Positions 1-8,493 of a stretch of DNA of 29,360 bases are shown here, one piece after another. Source of the DNA: ZC4RG42 sp036676355. GTDB lineage: Bacteria; Pseudomonadota; Gammaproteobacteria; Burkholderiales; SG8-39. The notes below the pieces were generated by a model. The model did not search any database and was not told where the DNA came from. It worked only from the letters and a program-made list of their open reading frames with translations. The position numbers and the translations under genes were made by a program. The stretch spans positions 1-29,360 of the forward strand of contig JAKFDA010000039.1 in assembly GCA_036676355.1 (NCBI GenBank), in the 5' to 3' direction. Positions within the stretch are counted from its first letter, which is position 1. The number at the start of each line of letters is the position of its first letter.

Positions 1-468
1 GGCGCGCGACAACAGCGCGCCGTTGACTTCGAAGGAAGGGTTTTCGGTCGTAGCGCCAATGAAAGTGAACAGGCCCTGCTCGACGAACGGCAGGAACGCG
101 TCCTGTTGCGCCTTGTTGAAGCGATGCACTTCATCGACGAAAAGAATGGTGCGTCGACCGGATGAAGCAAGCACGTCTTTGGCGCGCTGCACCGCTTCGC
201 GGATGTCCTTCACGCCGGAGAATACCGCCGACAGCGCGACGAACTCGGCATCGAAGGCATCGGCCATCAGCCGCGCGAGTGTGGTCTTGCCGACGCCGGG
301 CGGCCCCCAGAGGATCATCGAATGCGGTTTGCCCGATTCGAAGGCGAGGCGCAGCGGCTTGCCGGCGCCGAGCAGATGGCGCTGACCGACTACCTCGTCG
401 AGCGTCTTCGGCCGCAGCAACTCGGCGAGCGGTGCCAGGGGCGCAGGCCCGGCGAACAGATCACTCAC
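1..468 (-). CDS. rarA: Replication-associated recombination protein A (RarA/MgsA), N-terminal part, cut by window edge
   Basis: AAA+ ATPase of the RarA/MgsA/WRNIP1 family, which acts at stalled replication forks. The 156 codons present cover the N-terminal ATPase part: a Walker A GPPGVGKT, then a Walker B ILFVDEVHRF, then GATTENPSFEVNGALLSRA at the window edge, which matches the sensor-1 region of E. coli RarA. The remaining two thirds lie outside the window. The frame begins at a GTG (466-468, reading VSDLFAGPAPL); the ATG at 479-481 is in another frame and stops after six codons, so GTG is the only sensible start. It lies 20 bases after the lolA stop, which fits the common ftsK-lolA-rarA operon. 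Identity is secure; only the C-terminal structure cannot be judged. Confidence 0.93.
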   Translation of the reverse strand, partial: MSDLFAGPAPLAPLAELLRPKTLDEVVGQRHLLGAGKPLRLAFESGKPHSMILWGPPGVGKTTLARLMADAFDAEFVALSAVFSGVKDIREAVQRAKDVLASSGRRTILFVDEVHRFNKAQQDAFLPFVEQGLFTFIGATTENPSFEVNGALLSRA

Positions 469-488
469 CGTGCGTCACCATCGCCGCC

Positions 489-1148
489 TTATTGTTCGCC
501 GATCACATCCGCGCCCTTGGGCGGCGTGAACTTGAACAGGCCGGCGTCGAGTTTAGGGTTGCGCTGCATGTCGACGATGCGCAACAGCGTCGTCTGACCG
601 AAGCTGTCGGTCAATTCCATCGCCGCAAGACCCTCGGCACCGAAACCCATGCGGATACGCTGGAAGCTGCTCTCGGCGTCGCGCGGCGTGGCGAGCACCC
701 ATTCGAGCCCGTCGCGTACGCCTTCATCCTTCAACTCGAAGGCCTTCATCGCATCATTGCTGCCGGCCAGCAACGCCGCCGGTGTGGACCCGAGCGCCTG
801 GTCGAGTTTGCGCACGGTGACCTGTTGCAGATCCTCGTCGTACACCCATACGCGCGCACCATCGCCAACGATCAACTGCGAATAGGGTTTGACATACGTC
901 CAGCGAAATTTTCCGGGGCGCGAGAACGCCAGCGTGCCGGAGGATTGCTGCGTCACCTTGCCGTTGCGATCATGAATGCGCTGCGTGAAATCGCCCTTGG
1001 CGGTATGCGTGCCGGTCATGAACTCATTGAGGCGATCGATGCCGCCCGCCGTTGCGCCGCTCGCGTACAGCAACGTTACTGCAAAGCCTGCATATTGCGC
1101 CAGACGCAGCGCGCGGCGCACGCCGCTTTTCCATCGTGTTCGAGTCAT
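489..1148 (-). CDS. lolA: Outer-membrane lipoprotein carrier protein LolA
   Basis: Periplasmic chaperone that takes lipoproteins from the LolCDE exporter and carries them to LolB at the outer membrane. The 219-residue product starts with a basic stretch and a hydrophobic segment (about residues 18-35) ending near ATAGG, a normal Sec signal peptide. The mature part shows LolA features: GDFTQRIHD, the FSRPGKFRWTY segment, and DGARVWVYDEDLQQVT, and ends in FKFTPPKGADVIGEQ. The frame is open further upstream into ftsK, but the ATG at 1146-1148 is preferred because it gives the signal peptide directly and sits one base after the ftsK stop, a translationally coupled spacing. It belongs to the ftsK-lolA-rarA run. 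Confidence 0.94.
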   Translation of the reverse strand: MTRTRWKSGVRRALRLAQYAGFAVTLLYASGATAGGIDRLNEFMTGTHTAKGDFTQRIHDRNGKVTQQSSGTLAFSRPGKFRWTYVKPYSQLIVGDGARVWVYDEDLQQVTVRKLDQALGSTPAALLAGSNDAMKAFELKDEGVRDGLEWVLATPRDAESSFQRIRMGFGAEGLAAMELTDSFGQTTLLRIVDMQRNPKLDAGLFKFTPPKGADVIGEQ

Positions 1149-1149
1149 T

Positions 1150-3495
1150 TCAGCTTTCTGCTCTGGCGGGAACGAGAACTTCCCGATTGCCGTTCGATTG
1201 CATCGGCGAGACCAGACCCGCGACTTCCATCTGTTCAATCAAACGCGCGGCGCGGTTATAGCCGATGCGCAAATGGCGCTGCACCAGCGAGATCGACGGG
1301 CGGCGTGTACGCAGCACGATTTCGACCGCCTGATCGTAAAGCGGGTCGGCTTCGCCGCCCCCCGCTTCGCCGCCGCCGAGAAAATCGCCCGTGCCGGCCG
1401 CCGGATCGGCCGCATCCAGCAACCCTTCGACGTAATCGGGCTCGCCCTGTTCCTTTAGCCAGTTGACGATCTTGTGTACTTCCTCGTCTGCAACGAATGC
1501 ACCATGCACGCGCTGCGGCAGACCGGTACCGGGGGGCAGGTAGAGCATATCGCCCTGCCCCAACAATGCTTCGGCGCCCATCTGATCGAGAATGGTACGC
1601 GAATCGACCTTCGACGAAACCTGGAAGGCGATCCGCGTCGGAATGTTCGCCTTGATCAGGCCGGTGATCACATCGACCGATGGCCGCTGCGTAGCGAGGA
1701 TCAGGTGAATGCCGGCCGCGCGCGCCTTCTGTGCCAGACGCGCGATCAACTCTTCGACCTTCTTGCCGACCACCATCATGAGGTCGGCCAGTTCATCGAT
1801 GACCACCACGATATGCGGCAGCTTGGTCAGCGGCACCGGGTCTTCGGCGGTGAGCGCATGCGGGTCATGCAGCGTTTCGCCGCGCTTGTCCGCTTCGGCA
1901 ATCTTGGTGTTGAAGCCCGAGAGGTTGCGCACGCCCATGAAGGACATGAGCTTGTAGCGCCGCTCCATTTCGCCGACGCACCACATCAGCGCGGAAGAGG
2001 CCTGCTTCATATCGGTCACGACCGGCGCGAGCAGATGTGGAATGTCCTGATAGACGGACAGTTCCAGCATCTTGGGATCGACCATGATCAGGCGCACGTC
2101 GCGCGCCTCGGCCTTGTAGAGCAGCGACAGGATCATCGCGTTGATCGCCACCGACTTGCCCGAGCCGGTCGTGCCGGCCACCAGCAGGTGCGGCATCCGG
2201 GCGAGATCGGCGACGATGGGATTGCCGCCGATGTCCTTGCCCAGCGCGAGCGTGAGCGGCGAGCCCATGTCGTGATAGACCTTCGAACCGAGGATCTCGC
2301 TCAGGCGCACGATCTGGCGTTTGGGATTCGGAATCTCCAGACCCATGCACGACTTGCCGGGAATCGTTTCAACGACACGAATGCTGACCACCGACAGCGC
2401 GCGCGCCAGGTCTTTCACCAGATTCACGATCTGGCTGCCCTTCACGCCGGTTGCGGGTTCGACTTCATAACGCGTGATCACCGGGCCGGGATAGGCCGCC
2501 AGCACTTTCACCTCGACGCCGAAATCGTTCAGCTTGCGTTCGATCAGGCGCGAAGTGAATTCGAGCGTATCGGCGCTCATGATTTCGACATTGCGCGGCG
2601 GCTCGTCCAGCAGACCGAGCGGCGGCAGCGGTGTATCCGGCAGATTCTGGAACAGCGGCGCCTGCTTTTCCTTGATGACGCGCTCGGATTTGGGAATATC
2701 GACCACCGGCGTCTCAATGCGAATCGGCGCGTGATCCTCGAAGCGCTTCTTCTCCGCTTCGACCACGGCACCACGTTTCACCGTCGCGCGTTCACCCGCC
2801 TTGCGGTCCTGACGTCGATACCACGCCGCGATCGAGCCGGTCCACAGCCATTCGAGGCTCGCGCCGATCGCTTCCATGAACGACAGCCATGACACACCGG
2901 TAAACAGCGAAAGCCCGATGGCAAACATCGCCATCAGCAACAAGGTCGCACCGGTAAAGCCGAGCGCGGCATGCGTGGTTTGACTCAGCACCGTACCGAG
3001 CATGCCGCCCGGGGCGAGGGGGAGATCGGCCTGCAGCGTATAGAAGCGCAATGCCTCCAACCCGCAGGCACCGAGCAACATGAGCAGGAAGCCGCCCAGC
3101 GCGACCGCGAACGGACGACGATCGGAAATCGATGAACCGTCGAGACGTCGATAGCCCCAGATCACGGTGTAGACCAGCAGCACGACCCACCACCAGGCCG
3201 AAACGCCAAACAGATAAAGCAGCAGATCCGCAAGCCAGGCGCCGACCGCGCCGCCGGCATTGTGAATACGCTCGACGTCCGCGCTGTGCGACCAGCCCGG
3301 GTCGCCGCGTTCATAGCTGCCGAGGATCAAGGTCAGGAATAATGCCACCGCGACCAGCGCGAACCAGCGCGACTCACGTAGCAAGCGGGCGATCTTGCCG
3401 GGCAGCGGCGCGGGCGGAGTGGAGGCGCGGGTTTTCACGGGCTTCGGCGACAGGGAGGACGTTCGACGCGAACCGGACAAGGCAGGACGAGACAT
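1150..3495 (-). CDS. ftsK: DNA translocase FtsK (short-linker form)
   Basis: Septum-anchored DNA pump that clears the terminus and activates XerCD dimer resolution at division. From the chosen ATG the protein has 781 residues. Four hydrophobic segments lie in roughly the first 210 residues, followed by a charged linker of only about 100 residues. The motor has Walker A GTTGSGKS near residue 440, Walker B VVVIDELADLMMV near 560 and the conserved LATQRPSVDVITGLIKANI. The C-terminal winged-helix gamma domain (about 715-781, including SLVQRHLRIGYNRAARLIEQ) is intact. Length is well below the 1329 residues of E. coli because the long linker is missing, which is normal in many betaproteobacteria. 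The frame opens at 3522, but MSRPALSG at 3495 looks like the real N-terminus. Only 51 bases separate it from the upstream Crp-type gene. Confidence 0.95.
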   Translation of the reverse strand: MSRPALSGSRRTSSLSPKPVKTRASTPPAPLPGKIARLLRESRWFALVAVALFLTLILGSYERGDPGWSHSADVERIHNAGGAVGAWLADLLLYLFGVSAWWWVVLLVYTVIWGYRRLDGSSISDRRPFAVALGGFLLMLLGACGLEALRFYTLQADLPLAPGGMLGTVLSQTTHAALGFTGATLLLMAMFAIGLSLFTGVSWLSFMEAIGASLEWLWTGSIAAWYRRQDRKAGERATVKRGAVVEAEKKRFEDHAPIRIETPVVDIPKSERVIKEKQAPLFQNLPDTPLPPLGLLDEPPRNVEIMSADTLEFTSRLIERKLNDFGVEVKVLAAYPGPVITRYEVEPATGVKGSQIVNLVKDLARALSVVSIRVVETIPGKSCMGLEIPNPKRQIVRLSEILGSKVYHDMGSPLTLALGKDIGGNPIVADLARMPHLLVAGTTGSGKSVAINAMILSLLYKAEARDVRLIMVDPKMLELSVYQDIPHLLAPVVTDMKQASSALMWCVGEMERRYKLMSFMGVRNLSGFNTKIAEADKRGETLHDPHALTAEDPVPLTKLPHIVVVIDELADLMMVVGKKVEELIARLAQKARAAGIHLILATQRPSVDVITGLIKANIPTRIAFQVSSKVDSRTILDQMGAEALLGQGDMLYLPPGTGLPQRVHGAFVADEEVHKIVNWLKEQGEPDYVEGLLDAADPAAGTGDFLGGGEAGGGEADPLYDQAVEIVLRTRRPSISLVQRHLRIGYNRAARLIEQMEVAGLVSPMQSNGNREVLVPARAES

Positions 3496-3546
3496 TCTAG
3501 AGATGATGCGGCGGAGCACCAAGCACCCCGCCGCATCGGACGCACG

Positions 3547-4230
3547 TCAGGCGCGCGCCTCGGATACGAGCATGGCCTCATGCAGGTAGATCGAGCCGCC
3601 GCGCACTTCGATGTGGCCGCTGGTCTGCAGATCCTTCATGACACGGCTCACCATTTCGCGCGACGCGCCGATCATCTTGGCGATGTCCTGCTTGGGCAGT
3701 TTCTTGGTCACGACCATCTGACCATCGATGGTCTCCGCCATTTCCATCAGCAGGCGCGCGACGCGTCCGTACACATCCATCAGCGCCAGGCTGCCGATCT
3801 TCTTGTCGGCCTCGCGCAGACGTTTCACCAGGCCACGCATGACGGCCATGGCGATGTCGAAATTCTCCTGTAGACACTTCTTGAAGTCGGCCTTGGAAAT
3901 GCTGAGCAGTTCGCACGGTTCGATGGCCGTGACGGTCGCCGAGCGCGGCGATTCGTCGATCAAACCCATTTCGCCGAAGAAATCGCCTTGCGCGAGGATG
4001 GCAAGAATCACTTCGCGCCCTTCGTCGTCGCTCATCATGACTTTCAGACGGCCCGAAATGACGATGTACAGCGCATCGGTAGGATCGCCGGCGGAGATGA
4101 TGGTCGTGCTGCGCGGAAAGGCCTTTCGACCCACTACCCTGGTCAATAACGCAAGCTGACCTTCCGGCAAACCTGCGAACAAGGGTACGTTGCGTAGCAG
4201 AAGTGTAGAGACACTGGCTGGTCCGGCCAT
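3547..4230 (-). CDS. Crp/Fnr-family transcriptional regulator
   Basis: A 227-residue one-component regulator. Residues about 15-130 form a cyclic-nucleotide-binding type beta-barrel (including GDFFGEMGLIDESPRSATV, which resembles the phosphate-binding cassette of CRP). A long dimer helix follows, then a C-terminal winged helix with KLPKQDIAKMIGASREMVSR as recognition region. No N-terminal cysteine cluster like that of FNR is visible, so an iron-sulfur oxygen sensor is unlikely; the ligand could be cAMP, another nucleotide, or nothing. A strong ribosome site (GGGGGAGGAAACC) precedes the ATG. It is 51 bases upstream of ftsK on the same strand and divergent from trxB, the position held by lrp in E. 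coli. Target genes cannot be inferred from the sequence. Confidence 0.9.
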   Translation of the reverse strand: MAGPASVSTLLLRNVPLFAGLPEGQLALLTRVVGRKAFPRSTTIISAGDPTDALYIVISGRLKVMMSDDEGREVILAILAQGDFFGEMGLIDESPRSATVTAIEPCELLSISKADFKKCLQENFDIAMAVMRGLVKRLREADKKIGSLALMDVYGRVARLLMEMAETIDGQMVVTKKLPKQDIAKMIGASREMVSRVMKDLQTSGHIEVRGGSIYLHEAMLVSEARA

Positions 4231-4355
4231 CGGTTTCCTCCCCCTTTATTAAGGTTGTACAGCTACAGCGCGGGAAATAGTAGCAGATTGCACTGACCAC
4301 GCGTCGCTCGGCGACTACGTCCTCTTCGCAATGAAGCCCGCCTTGACCGCGCAGT

Positions 4356-4361
4356 TATACT
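4356..4361 (+). promoter_or_regulatory. Candidate -10 box for trxB
   Basis: TATACT matches the sigma-70 -10 consensus at five of six positions and lies 38 bases before the trxB ATG. No good -35 box is found at 16-18 bases upstream, so this is a weak call. It matters because transcription from here would exclude the upstream in-frame ATG at 4331 as the start. Confidence 0.3.
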
Positions 4362-4399
4362 TTCAACTCTCGCCATCATCATGCACCAATGCCAACGTC

Positions 4400-5362
4400 A
4401 TGTCGAACAAGCCTGTGAAGCATAGCCGTCTGCTCATCCTCGGTTCCGGCCCCGCCGGCTACTCCGCCGCGGTCTATGCCGCGCGCGCCAACCTCAAGCC
4501 CGCGCTGGTGACCGGCCTCGCCCAGGGCGGCCAACTCATGACCACCACTGACGTGGACAACTGGCCGGCCGATCACGCGGGCGTGCAGGGCCCGGAACTG
4601 ATGGAGCGCTTCCAGAAGCATGCCGAGCGCTTCGAGACGGAACTGATCATCGACCACATTCATACCGTGCATCTGCGCGAGAAGCCGTTTCGCCTCGAAG
4701 GCGACAGCGGCACGTACACCTGCGATGCGCTGATCATCGCCACGGGGGCCTCGGCACGTTACCTCGGCCTGCCCTCGGAAGAACAGTTCATGGGCCGCGG
4801 CGTGTCGGCCTGCGCCACTTGCGACGGTTTTTTCTATCGCGGTCAGGATGTCGCCGTCATCGGCGGCGGGAACACCGCGGTCGAAGAGGCACTCTATCTT
4901 TCCAACATTGCCAAACATGTGACGGTGGTGCATCGCCGCGACAAGTTCCGCGCGGAGAAGATCCTGCAGCACAAACTGCTCGAGAAACCGAACGTGACGA
5001 TTCAATGGAATCACACCCTCGACGCCGTGCTGGGCGACGACGCCGGCGTTACGGGCATGCGTATCAAAAATGTAGAGGGTGGTGCAACCACGGATATCCC
5101 CGTGCATGGCGTGTTCATCGCGATCGGTCATACGCCCAACACAGGGATATTCGAAGGCCAGCTCGACATGGACGGCGGCTACATCATCACCAAGGGCGGT
5201 CGTCACGGCATGGCCACCGCCACCAGCGTGCCGGGTGTGTTCGCAGCAGGCGATGTGCAGGATTACATCTATCGTCAGGCAGTGACGAGCGCAGGAACGG
5301 GCTGCATGGCGGCGCTGGACGCCGAGAAATATCTGGACGGCCTGGAAACGAAAGCAGCCTAG
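4400..5362 (+). CDS. trxB: Thioredoxin-disulfide reductase
   Basis: FAD-containing NADPH:thioredoxin reductase of the cytoplasm. The 320-residue product has the FAD-binding GSGPAGYSAAVYAARA at the N-terminus, ATGASARYLG, the redox-active CATC (C138 and C141) and an NADPH-binding GGGNTAVEEALYLS. A C-terminal FAD motif, GVFAAGDVQD, is followed by RQAVTSAGTGCMAALDAE. Length is the family norm. The frame is open to an ATG at 4331, but the ATG at 4400 (MSNKPVKHS) gives the usual short N-terminus and lies downstream of a TATACT box. A ribosome site is poor. It is divergent from the Crp-type regulator and is followed after 35 bases by the Smr-domain gene, probably in one transcript. Confidence 0.95.
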   Translation: MSNKPVKHSRLLILGSGPAGYSAAVYAARANLKPALVTGLAQGGQLMTTTDVDNWPADHAGVQGPELMERFQKHAERFETELIIDHIHTVHLREKPFRLEGDSGTYTCDALIIATGASARYLGLPSEEQFMGRGVSACATCDGFFYRGQDVAVIGGGNTAVEEALYLSNIAKHVTVVHRRDKFRAEKILQHKLLEKPNVTIQWNHTLDAVLGDDAGVTGMRIKNVEGGATTDIPVHGVFIAIGHTPNTGIFEGQLDMDGGYIITKGGRHGMATATSVPGVFAAGDVQDYIYRQAVTSAGTGCMAALDAEKYLDGLETKAA

Positions 5363-5397
5363 CAAAGACCGCCGAGTGCGGTCGCGAAAGACAAGCG

Positions 5398-5934
5398 ATG
5401 GGCAAGAGCGACCCCGACGACGAGTTCGATCTGTTTCGCGCAGCGGTGCGCGACGCGGTGCCCCTGCGCGTCGAGCCGCGCCATCCCGTCGCGGCACGCA
5501 AGCCGCCTGCCGTGCCGGTGCAGTCGCTGCTCGATGAGCATGAAGCGCTGCAGGAGTCGATGTTTCCGGAACTGGACGACGAGTTGCCGGAAACCGGCGA
5601 AGACGAGAGTTATCTTGCCAAGGGAATCGGACGCGACGTGTTGCGCAAGTTGCGCCGCGGCGCATGGCGCGTGCAACGCGAACTCGACCTGCATGGTCTG
5701 ACCAAGGCCGAAGCGAGTATCGAACTGGCCGGGTTCATGCGCGAGTGCGCGCGAAACAAGTGGCGTTGCGTGCGCATCGTACATGGGAAGGGACTGGGGT
5801 CGAAGAACCGCGAGCCCGTTCTCAAGCGGCGTGTGCGTGCCTGGCTGGCGCGTCGGGACGAAGTGCTCGCCTATTGCGAACCGCCGCCCGCGCAAGGCGG
5901 AAGCGGAGCATTGCTGGTGTTGTTGAAGGGGTAG
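5398..5934 (+). CDS. Smr-domain protein
   Basis: A 178-residue protein with a C-terminal Smr (small MutS-related) domain. The N-terminal half (to about residue 90) is acidic and proline-rich without recognisable domain. From about residue 95 the Smr core appears: LDLHGLT, then VRIVHGKGLGSKN at about 126-138, then the GALLVLLKG end strand. Smr domains are nucleic-acid-binding or nuclease modules; the LDxH and HGxG motifs are both present. Stand-alone proteins of this type (YdaL/SmrA class) have no settled role in proteobacteria. It lies 35 bases after trxB, a pairing common in betaproteobacteria. The ATG at 5398 is preferred because the frame upstream runs antiparallel to the logic of trxB, whose coding sequence it would overlap. 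Confidence 0.88.
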   Translation: MGKSDPDDEFDLFRAAVRDAVPLRVEPRHPVAARKPPAVPVQSLLDEHEALQESMFPELDDELPETGEDESYLAKGIGRDVLRKLRRGAWRVQRELDLHGLTKAEASIELAGFMRECARNKWRCVRIVHGKGLGSKNREPVLKRRVRAWLARRDEVLAYCEPPPAQGGSGALLVLLKG

Positions 5935-6091
5935 CTGCGAGCAGCCCGTTGAGACGCGATCGCTGATCGAAGGCGGGCTCCGGCCAAGCTTTAGTTGCGA
6001 GAATCTCGCAGATCAAGGGATTTCGGCTCTGTTCGACTTTGCCCTCGCTCGCCCAGCTGCGCTGGCTCGCGACCGCCGCAGCCTCTCAAAG

Positions 6092-6430
6092 CTAGATGGC
6101 CGCTTCGTTGGTTTCGCCCGTGCGGATGCGTACGACCTGCTCGACGCTGGTAACGAAAATCTTGCCGTCGCCGATCTTGCCGGTTCGGGCGGCCTTGATG
6201 ATCGCCTCGATCGCGGGGTCGAGCATTGCATCGGTGACCACTACTTCGATCTTCACCTTGGGTAGAAAGTCGACGACGTACTCAGCGCCGCGATACAGTT
6301 CGGTATGGCCTTTCTGACGGCCGAAACCTTTGACTTCGGTGACCGTCAATCCGGTGACGCCGACTTCGGCCAGCGCCTCCCGTACCTCATCCAGTTTGAA
6401 CGGCTTGACCACCGCTTCGATCTTTTTCAT
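6092..6430 (-). CDS. glnB: Nitrogen regulatory protein P-II
   Basis: Trimeric signal protein that senses 2-oxoglutarate, ATP/ADP and, through uridylylation by GlnD, glutamine; it controls NtrB, GlnE and other partners. The 112-residue product is full length. The T-loop reads QKGHTELYRGAEYVVDF with the uridylylated tyrosine at position 51, followed by the phosphate-binding KIEVVVTD and the C-terminal signature TGKIGDGKIFV. The frame is open further upstream, but MKKIEAVVKPFKLDEVREAL is the invariant P-II N-terminus and GAGGA-type ribosome binding lies just before it. It is a single gene here, not next to amtB or nadE, which slightly favours glnB over glnK. It has its own sigma-70-like promoter. 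Confidence 0.95.
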   Translation of the reverse strand: MKKIEAVVKPFKLDEVREALAEVGVTGLTVTEVKGFGRQKGHTELYRGAEYVVDFLPKVKIEVVVTDAMLDPAIEAIIKAARTGKIGDGKIFVTSVEQVVRIRTGETNEAAI

Positions 6431-6461
6431 TGAATCCTCGCTATGCCGCGTTTGCCGTCTC

Positions 6462-6490
6462 AGTATAAACAACAAGACCCAGCGCGCCAA
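6462..6490 (-). promoter_or_regulatory. Sigma-70-like promoter of glnB
   Basis: On the minus strand TTGGCG (6485-6490) and TATACT (6462-6467) are separated by 17 bases, an optimal spacing with four and five consensus matches. Transcription would begin near 6455, about 25 bases before the glnB ATG. The -35 box lies ten bases from the start codon of the divergent gene at 6501. No sigma-54 (-24/-12) pair was noticed. Confidence 0.5.
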
Positions 6491-6500
6491 AAAATGCTCC

Positions 6501-7659
6501 ATGCGCACCGCCGTTAAACCATCGCCGTCGCCACTCGACATACGCGTGCTCGACAGCCTGAGCACCGTCCCTGCGGCGGACTGGGATCGGCTTGCGGGCA
6601 GGCAACCCTTTGTGCGCCATGCGTTCCTTCACGCCCTGCATGAAACCGGATGCGCCTCGGGCGAGACGGGCTGGGTGCCGCAGTATCTGAGCGCGTGGCG
6701 CAGCGGGGAACTGGTCGCCGCGCTGCCGCTGTATCTCAAGACGCACTCTTACGGCGAATATGTCTTCGACTGGGCATGGGCGGACGCCTACGAGCGCTGT
6801 GGCCTGCGTTACTACCCGAAGCTGCTCTCCGCCATTCCGTTCTCGCCGATCACCGGGCCGCGACTGATCGGTACGGACGCCGAAGCGCGCACCGAACTGC
6901 GCCACGCCACGTTACGCCTGGCCGAGCAGGTCTCGTCCTTCCACGTGCTGTTTCCGGAGACCTCCGAGGCGAAGGAGTGGCATGATGCCGGCTGCCTGAT
7001 GCGGCGCGGCGTGCAGTTTCACTGGCGCAACGAGGGCTACGAAAATTTCGACGCCTTCCTCGGCACACTCAGCCGCGCAAAGCGCAAGAACATCCGCCAG
7101 GAACGTCGCCGCGTCGCCGATGCAGGGATCACGTTCGAACGCAAGACCGGCGATCGCATCAGCGGCGACGACTGGCGCTTTTACACGCGCTGCTACAACC
7201 ATACCTATCGCGCGCACCATTCGACGCCCTATCTCAATCTGGCCTTTTTCGAGCGATTGGGCGAGACGCTGCCCGAGAACGTGCTCATGGTGATCGCCAA
7301 GCGCGATGGCCGGCCCATTGCCGCGGCGCTCGATCTCTACACGGACGAGGTGCTGTACGGACGCTATTGGGGGGCGCTGGAATCGATTCCCGGACTGCAC
7401 TTCGAAACCTGCTATTACCAGGCGCTGGAATTCTGCATCGAGCGCGGCATTGCGCTGTTCGAAGGCGGCGCGCAGGGCGAACACAAGCTCGCGCGCGGCT
7501 TCCTGCCGGTGGAAACGTGGTCGGCGCACTGGCTAAGCCACCCGCAATTCAACGATGCGGTGGAGCGCTTTCTCGCGCGCGAAACTGCGGGAGTGGAAAA
7601 CTACATCGGCGAGTTGAACGAACGCTCGCCGTATAAGAACAGCGGCGAGCCGAAAGCGG

Positions 7660-7667
<8 letters not shown>
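6501..7667 (+). CDS. FemAB-like/GNAT-superfamily protein of the COG3146 type
   Basis: A 388-residue soluble protein with the tandem acyltransferase layout of the FemAB-like family (COG3146, often labelled peptidoglycan biosynthesis protein or N-acetyltransferase). Recognisable stretches are the N-terminal FVRHAFLHALHETGC, the central LSRAKRKNIRQERRRVADAG, and the C-terminal YYQALEFCIERGIALFEGG followed by GEHKLARGFLP. No signal peptide or membrane segment is seen. In characterised FemAB enzymes the related fold transfers amino acids from aminoacyl-tRNA to cell-wall precursors; whether this family does so is not known. The ATG at 6501 follows the glnB promoter region and gives a normal N-terminus; the frame upstream overlaps glnB and is spurious. 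Confidence 0.8.
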
Positions 7668-7740
<73 letters not shown>

Positions 7741-7747
7741 GAATTTC

Positions 7748-8296
7748 TCAGAACGCCGGTTTCTTGCGCGCGCGCTGATAGGTCGCGACGCCGTCCATGA
7801 TGTCCTTCTTCGCCTCGTCGGGCCCGAACCAGCCCGTCACTTTCACCCATTTGCCCTCTTCGAGATCCTTGTAATGCTGGAAGAAGTGGCAGATGTGCGC
7901 CAGCCGCTCTTCGGGCAGGTCGTGCGCCGTGATGATGTTGCTGTAGAAGGTGGTGAGCTTGTCGACCGGCACCGCGAGCACCTTGGTGTCCTCGCCCGCT
8001 TCGTCTTCCATTTTCAGCATGCCAATCGCGCGGCAGCGCACGACCACGCCGGGAAAAAGCGGAAACGGCGTGATCACCAGCACGTCCACCGGATCGCCGT
8101 CGCCGGACAGAGTGCGCGGCACATAACCGTAGTTGCAGGGATAGCGCATTGGCGTGGAGAGAAAACGATCGACGAACATGGCGCCGGTTTCCTTGTCCAC
8201 TTCGTATTTGACGGGATCGGCATGCGCCGGAATTTCGATGATGACGTTGAAATCGTTGGGAATGTCGCGTCCGGAATCGACTCGATCGATGTTCAT
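7748..8296 (-). CDS. ppa: Inorganic pyrophosphatase
   Basis: Cytoplasmic family I pyrophosphatase, hydrolysing PPi to two phosphates and so pulling biosynthetic reactions forward. The 182-residue length is typical of bacterial hexameric enzymes. The sequence shows EIPAHADPVKYEVDKETG, MRYPCNYGYVPRTL and the metal-binding signature DGDPVDVLV, plus VIEIP-type and KVTGWFG elements of the fold. It stands alone, convergent with the FemAB-like gene; a candidate promoter with a perfect -10 box lies about 140 bases upstream. The ATG has only a weak purine-rich stretch before it (AAGAAAC). Confidence 0.96.
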   Translation of the reverse strand: MNIDRVDSGRDIPNDFNVIIEIPAHADPVKYEVDKETGAMFVDRFLSTPMRYPCNYGYVPRTLSGDGDPVDVLVITPFPLFPGVVVRCRAIGMLKMEDEAGEDTKVLAVPVDKLTTFYSNIITAHDLPEERLAHICHFFQHYKDLEEGKWVKVTGWFGPDEAKKDIMDGVATYQRARKKPAF

Positions 8297-8433
8297 GATT
8301 GTTTCTTGTGATTGATGAGTGAGGGCGTTGGGTCAGGCACGGGAAAGCGGCGACGCAGCGTCGCGCGCGGTTCGTTACAGATTTACAGCTTCACTGGATT
8401 GAGCAGGATGCAGGCTTCCAGACAGGCGTCGCG

Positions 8434-8461
8434 ATTATACGATTCGGCGGGGTGCACACAA
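8434..8461 (-). promoter_or_regulatory. Candidate sigma-70 promoter of ppa
   Basis: On the minus strand TTGTGT (8456-8461) is followed after 16 bases by a perfect TATAAT (8434-8439). It would give ppa a leader of about 130 bases. The -35 box is weak, three of six positions. Confidence 0.4.
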
Positions 8462-8493
8462 TTGATCGGAGTCGTCTCCGCCGCCGATCTCGG

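Noticed and set aside
1474..2892. 472-codon plus-strand open frame inside ftsK
   Set aside because: It is histidine- and arginine-rich antisense shadow of a secure gene, as are the long frames opposite trxB, yheS, amiC and mutL.
5997..6011. TGCGAGA-A-TCTCGCA palindrome after the Smr gene as terminator
   Set aside because: Only one base separates the arms and no T-run follows, so it is not a credible intrinsic terminator.
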